A stretch of 8,797 nucleotides of DNA from Thiobacillaceae bacterium. GTDB taxonomy: Bacteria > Pseudomonadota > Gammaproteobacteria > Burkholderiales > Thiobacillaceae. The notes under the pieces are model-generated. The model saw nothing but the letters and a program-made list of their open reading frames with translations, ran no database searches and was not told the DNA's origin. The position numbers and the translations under genes are program-made. Position 1 is the stretch's first letter. Each line of letters begins with the position of its first letter. Shown here piece after piece: positions 7,152 to 8,797 of this stretch. Location: positions 1-8,797 of the forward strand of contig JAAPAA010000308.1 of assembly GCA_012274165.1 (NCBI GenBank), read 5' to 3'.

Positions 7152-7343
7152 TAACTGATTCATCGTGCCTGTCCCTATTCATCTTCACGCAGACAGAATT
7201 GAAGCTGGAGGTGCTGACCTTGCCGGATGGCAGCGACCTTGATCGTGTCTGGAAAAATGAGCAGACCAGATCGTTTGCCCCCTTTTAGTATTAACGGCAA
7301 GCTTTTCCTTAACCCTTGATCTCTCCCGCGTACTCGTCGTCGG
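7152..7343. other. Non-coding gap after pdxJ, possible decayed DNA
   Basis: No gene could be supported here. A + strand frame stays open from within pdxJ to a TAG at 7286-7288, but it has no ribosome site and no recognisable product. No convincing operon terminator is present. The best inverted repeat is TTGCC (7275-7279) with GGCAA (7296-7300), with a 16-nt loop and the T-rich tract GCTTTTCCTT after it, which is too weak to call. The stretch contains the motif at 7165-7179, listed separately. The acpS gene often found here in related gene clusters is absent. Confidence 0.6.
7165..7179. repeat. Possible dispersed-repeat motif GTGCCTGTCCCTATT
   Basis: The 15-base string GTGCCTGTCCCTATT (reverse complement AATAGGGACAGGCAC) resembles a motif I recall seeing next to Y1-type, REP-associated transposase genes and in intergenic DNA of several proteobacteria. 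Only one copy is in this window and no transposase gene is present, so this is recall-based and uncertain. Confidence 0.25.
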
Positions 7344-7757
7344 TCAGGCTGTTTTTACCCTCCCCTGGATCGAAGATTGTGCAGCCGGCCGGCACCGAGG
7401 CAGGTATGTATAGAAAGCGAACGCGCCGGGGTTCATGCGGGTGAGTCCGGCAGGGAGGGAGATGAGATGGCGAATGCCGGGGATCAGGCGGCCTGTGAAG
7501 ATGGAAATCGCGCCGTGCCGGGTGAAGAAGGCATCGGTCTTGTGCAGCAGCTCGGGGCGGACGAAGAAGTAGCGGCCCCAGCGTTCGAGGAAGGGGCGAC
7601 CCAGCCACAGCGCCACCGCGTAATTGAACGACGCACCAACCAGGCAGCCGACGATGGAGGCCAGCAGAATCATCCCGAAATTCATTTGCCCCGGGTGGGC
7701 GAGGTAGCCCACCATTCCGGCAGGCGTTACGGATGATGTGGGTGACGAGGGCGGCAT
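7344..7757 (-). pseudogene. DedA-family membrane protein remnant, both ends lost
   Basis: The frame encodes 137 residues whose middle is plainly DedA-like (integral membrane proteins; some members transport undecaprenyl phosphate or phospholipids). Typical stretches are GQMNFGMILLASIVGCLVGA, NYAVALWLGRPFLERWG, FFTRHGAISIFTGRLIPGIR and SLPAGLTRMNPGAFAFYTYL. DedA proteins run to about 200 residues. The first 40 or so are missing: a TAA lies six codons upstream of the first ATG in the same frame, and no homology continues beyond it. After FYTYL the frame fails near 7399-7408. The expected LGAG is found in another frame at 7388-7399, consistent with a 4-nt insertion, but even there homology ends at once and the last membrane segment is gone. 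No ribosome site is seen before the ATG at 7757. The gene is very probably dead, and sequencing error alone would not restore it. Confidence 0.8.
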
Positions 7758-7913
7758 TTCAGAGTCGAGCGACGTTTATTGCCAAACCACGGGCCCCATG
7801 AGCCACACCCCCGTCAGCGAGAAAAGCTACGCTTTCAACTGGCGGGCGTCATCCACAAATCCGATGGTAGACCCCATTTATTTTTTCTCGGGGCTTCGAA
7901 ACGGTCTGCCCTG
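7758..7913. other. Gap with no recognisable gene
   Basis: I see no supported gene, RNA or clear terminator in these 156 bp between the DedA remnant and the secreted-protein gene. On the - strand an AT-rich tract (7878-7889) follows the stop of the secreted-protein gene and is flanked by CCCC and GGGG runs, but the pairing is too poor to call a terminator. The stretch may be further decayed DedA-region DNA, since the missing N-terminal part of that gene would have lain here. Confidence 0.55.
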
Positions 7914-8405
7914 CTAGCCTGCGTCGCCCAATTTGGCATTCAAACCTGGCGCTTTAAGCCATTCCAGAATGTCGTCCGAAATTTCCTCGCTGAGCGACTC
8001 CAGCGTCGAGCAAGCTCGATATGAACCGCTGATCGTTTGGCGCCTGGCTTCGAAATCCCCCAGCAGTTTGTCACCCTGCATGAGCTTCCCTTCCAGCACC
8101 AGCCACTTCGGTCCCGTCCAGGGCCCACCGCCGAGTGTGTGGAGATTGGTAGCAACCAGCACCAGCTTTTTGTCAGTTGTCGTATCAACGTTTTTCTCCG
8201 CGACTTTCACACGCCCATCGGACTCCTCGGCCAAATAGCGCGGCATGGTGGTATTCCAGTCGCACTCCTTGCGGACGGTTTCATCCGCGACGTCATCGCT
8301 TTGATAAGGAATGAGTGAAGACACTTGCACAACGTCCTCGGCTCGAGCAGATACTGTCGCGAGACAGGCCAAAGCCACCACAAACAATCCATGTAGAGGT
8401 TTCAT
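7914..8405 (-). CDS. Small secreted protein of unknown function
   Basis: This is a 163-residue predicted exported protein that I cannot name. Residues 1-22 form a Sec signal peptide: Lys2, a hydrophobic core about residues 7-18, then SARA with cleavage expected after A22. The mature part is about 141 residues with two Cys (C48 in RKECDWN and C132 in YRACSTL) that could form a disulfide. A Gly/Trp motif GGGPWTGPK (92-100) is followed by WLVLEGKLMQGDKLLGDFEARR. The C-terminus ISDDILEWLKAP is probably an amphipathic helix. The pattern of a GGGxWxGPK motif, a strand run ending in FxARR, a Cys and an acidic helix resembles uncharacterised betaproteobacterial secreted proteins as I recall them. An ATG 51 bp further upstream is rejected because the start at 8405 has GGAAGA 5 nt before it and gives a clean signal peptide. 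It has its own candidate promoter at 8431-8439. Confidence 0.82.
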   Translation of the reverse strand: MKPLHGLFVVALACLATVSARAEDVVQVSSLIPYQSDDVADETVRKECDWNTTMPRYLAEESDGRVKVAEKNVDTTTDKKLVLVATNLHTLGGGPWTGPKWLVLEGKLMQGDKLLGDFEARRQTISGSYRACSTLESLSEEISDDILEWLKAPGLNAKLGDAG

Positions 8406-8410
8406 AACAA

Positions 8411-8416
8411 TCTTCC
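8411..8416 (-). promoter_or_regulatory. Ribosome binding site of the secreted-protein gene
   Basis: On the - strand GGAAGA lies 5 nt before the ATG at 8405. It favours this start over the in-frame ATG at 8456, which would put 17 extra residues before the signal peptide. Confidence 0.65.
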
Positions 8417-8430
8417 ATTTATTTAACAAA

Positions 8431-8439
8431 ATAATATCA
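8431..8439 (-). promoter_or_regulatory. Candidate extended -10 promoter for the secreted protein
   Basis: The - strand reads TGATATTAT, a TGn extension followed by TATTAT, one mismatch from the -10 consensus. It lies in an AT-rich island (about 8411-8450) that stands out from the GC-rich surroundings. No -35 hexamer is seen at 17 bp, as can be the case for extended -10 promoters. Transcription would start near 8424, leaving a leader of about 19 nt that contains the ribosome site at 8411-8416. The spacing is coherent but the call is by eye. Confidence 0.4.
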
Positions 8440-8515
8440 ATATGAATGTACCTCATCGGGCAACTTTCATCGACGCCCGAGGTAAACCATTATTGGGGGA
8501 GGCAACACAAACCCC

Positions 8516-8527
8516 GCCCGGCCGGGC
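8516..8527. promoter_or_regulatory. 12-bp perfect GC palindrome, possible operator
   Basis: GCCCGGCCGGGC is a perfect palindrome placed over the -35 position of the candidate promoter at 8533-8541. That position would suit a repressor or activator site, but short GC palindromes also arise by chance in GC-rich DNA. Confidence 0.25.
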
Positions 8528-8532
8528 TGCAC

Positions 8533-8541
8533 TGCTAAACT
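8533..8541 (+). promoter_or_regulatory. Candidate extended -10 promoter for the lipoprotein gene
   Basis: TGCTAAACT is a TGn extension followed by TAAACT, two mismatches from TATAAT, about 30 bp before the ATG at 8571. There is no matching -35 element. Transcription would start near 8548, giving a leader of about 23 nt. Confidence 0.35.
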
Positions 8542-8570
8542 AGCGCCGCCTCCCGTCACGCAACTGCTCC

Positions 8571-8797
8571 ATGAAAAACTTCCTGCGCAACTTCGTTATC
8601 ACCCTTGTCGTGCTGACCCTGTTTGCCGCCTGTACCACCGCACCCGCCGCCGTGATCCTGCCGACACTCGCCGTCCTGCCGACCGCTTCGGCAACACCGA
8701 CCGCCGCCGATACCCCCACCTCGACGCCGCTCCCGACAAGTACGCTCACGCCCCCGCCGACCGCGACGGACACGCCAACCGCAACCGATACCTCGAC
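8571..8797 (+). CDS. Predicted lipoprotein with Thr/Pro-rich linker, 5' part (3' end outside window)
   Basis: The frame is open from ATG at 8571 to the window end, giving 75 complete codons; the rest lies outside. Residues 1-20 form a lipoprotein signal peptide: MKNFLRN, then a hydrophobic core, then LFAAC with the lipid-attachment Cys at 21 (Phe at -3 is less usual than Leu). From about residue 28 the sequence is low complexity and dominated by Thr, Pro, Ala and Ser, ending in two exact PTATDT hexapeptides. Such linkers usually hold a surface or periplasmic domain away from the membrane; that domain is not visible here, so the function is unknown. No Shine-Dalgarno is seen. An opposite-strand frame over 8540-8773 is a compositional shadow of this repeat. 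The gene is divergent from the secreted-protein gene at 7914-8405. Confidence 0.72.
   Translation, partial: MKNFLRNFVITLVVLTLFAACTTAPAAVILPTLAVLPTASATPTAADTPTSTPLPTSTLTPPPTATDTPTATDTS
8757..8792 (+). repeat. Two tandem 18-bp units coding PTATDT
   Basis: Units 8757-8774 and 8775-8792 both encode PTATDT. They differ at five bases, all third-codon positions and all synonymous. The repeat is therefore better conserved as protein than as DNA. It may continue past the window end. Confidence 0.75.

Noticed and set aside
7097..7288. 63-codon frame overlapping the end of pdxJ
   Set aside because: It begins inside pdxJ in another frame, has a poly-Gly run from GC-rich codons, no ribosome site and no recognisable homology. 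It could be debris but is not supported as a gene.
7377..7736. 119-codon + strand frame over the DedA remnant
   Set aside because: The opposite strand carries clear DedA homology; this frame is its shadow.
8406..8456. Longer start for the secreted protein (ATG at 8456)
   Set aside because: It adds 17 residues before a clean signal peptide and would overlap the candidate promoter and the ribosome site at 8411-8416.
8540..8773. 77-codon - strand frame rich in Val, Gly and Ala
   Set aside because: Antisense of the Thr/Pro-rich lipoprotein linker; Val/Gly repeats arise directly from the complement of ACC and CCG codons.

Overview
The window looks like a GC-rich betaproteobacterial chromosome (the broad group is inferred; genus not determinable by eye). 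The main evidence is the gene order lepA-lepB-DUF4845-rnc-era-recO-pdxJ, which is a conserved block in that class, together with the protein sequences themselves.

Layout. Positions 1-951 hold the 3' part of leuA (leucine biosynthesis), cut by the left edge. A 142-bp gap follows, with a candidate promoter and a perfect 8-bp GNRA-capped hairpin plus T4. From 1094 to 7151 seven genes run on the + strand with gaps of 5 and 13 bp and overlaps of 14, 4, 1 and 4 bp, so they are very probably co-transcribed. They are lepA (translation GTPase EF4), lepB (signal peptidase I), a small DUF4845 membrane protein, rnc (RNase III), era (GTPase of 30S assembly), recO (recombinational repair) and pdxJ (last step of pyridoxine 5'-phosphate synthesis). 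Most of this is core translation, RNA-processing, secretion and repair housekeeping. All the catalytic motifs I checked are intact.

After pdxJ the order breaks down. The acpS gene that often follows in related genomes is absent. Instead there is about 760 bp of debris (7152-7913) holding a DedA-family membrane protein remnant on the - strand that has lost both ends. Then comes an intact small secreted protein of unknown function on the - strand (7914-8405). Divergent from it is the start of a predicted lipoprotein with a Thr/Pro-rich low-complexity linker, cut by the right edge (8571-8797). Each of these two divergent genes has a plausible extended -10 promoter in the shared 165-bp spacer.

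No rRNA, tRNA, CRISPR array, complete insertion sequence or prophage gene was seen. I found no clearly new multi-gene system. The least explained parts are the hairpin abutting the lepA start, which has no Shine-Dalgarno, and the accessory right end with the unknown secreted protein and the Thr/Pro-rich lipoprotein.
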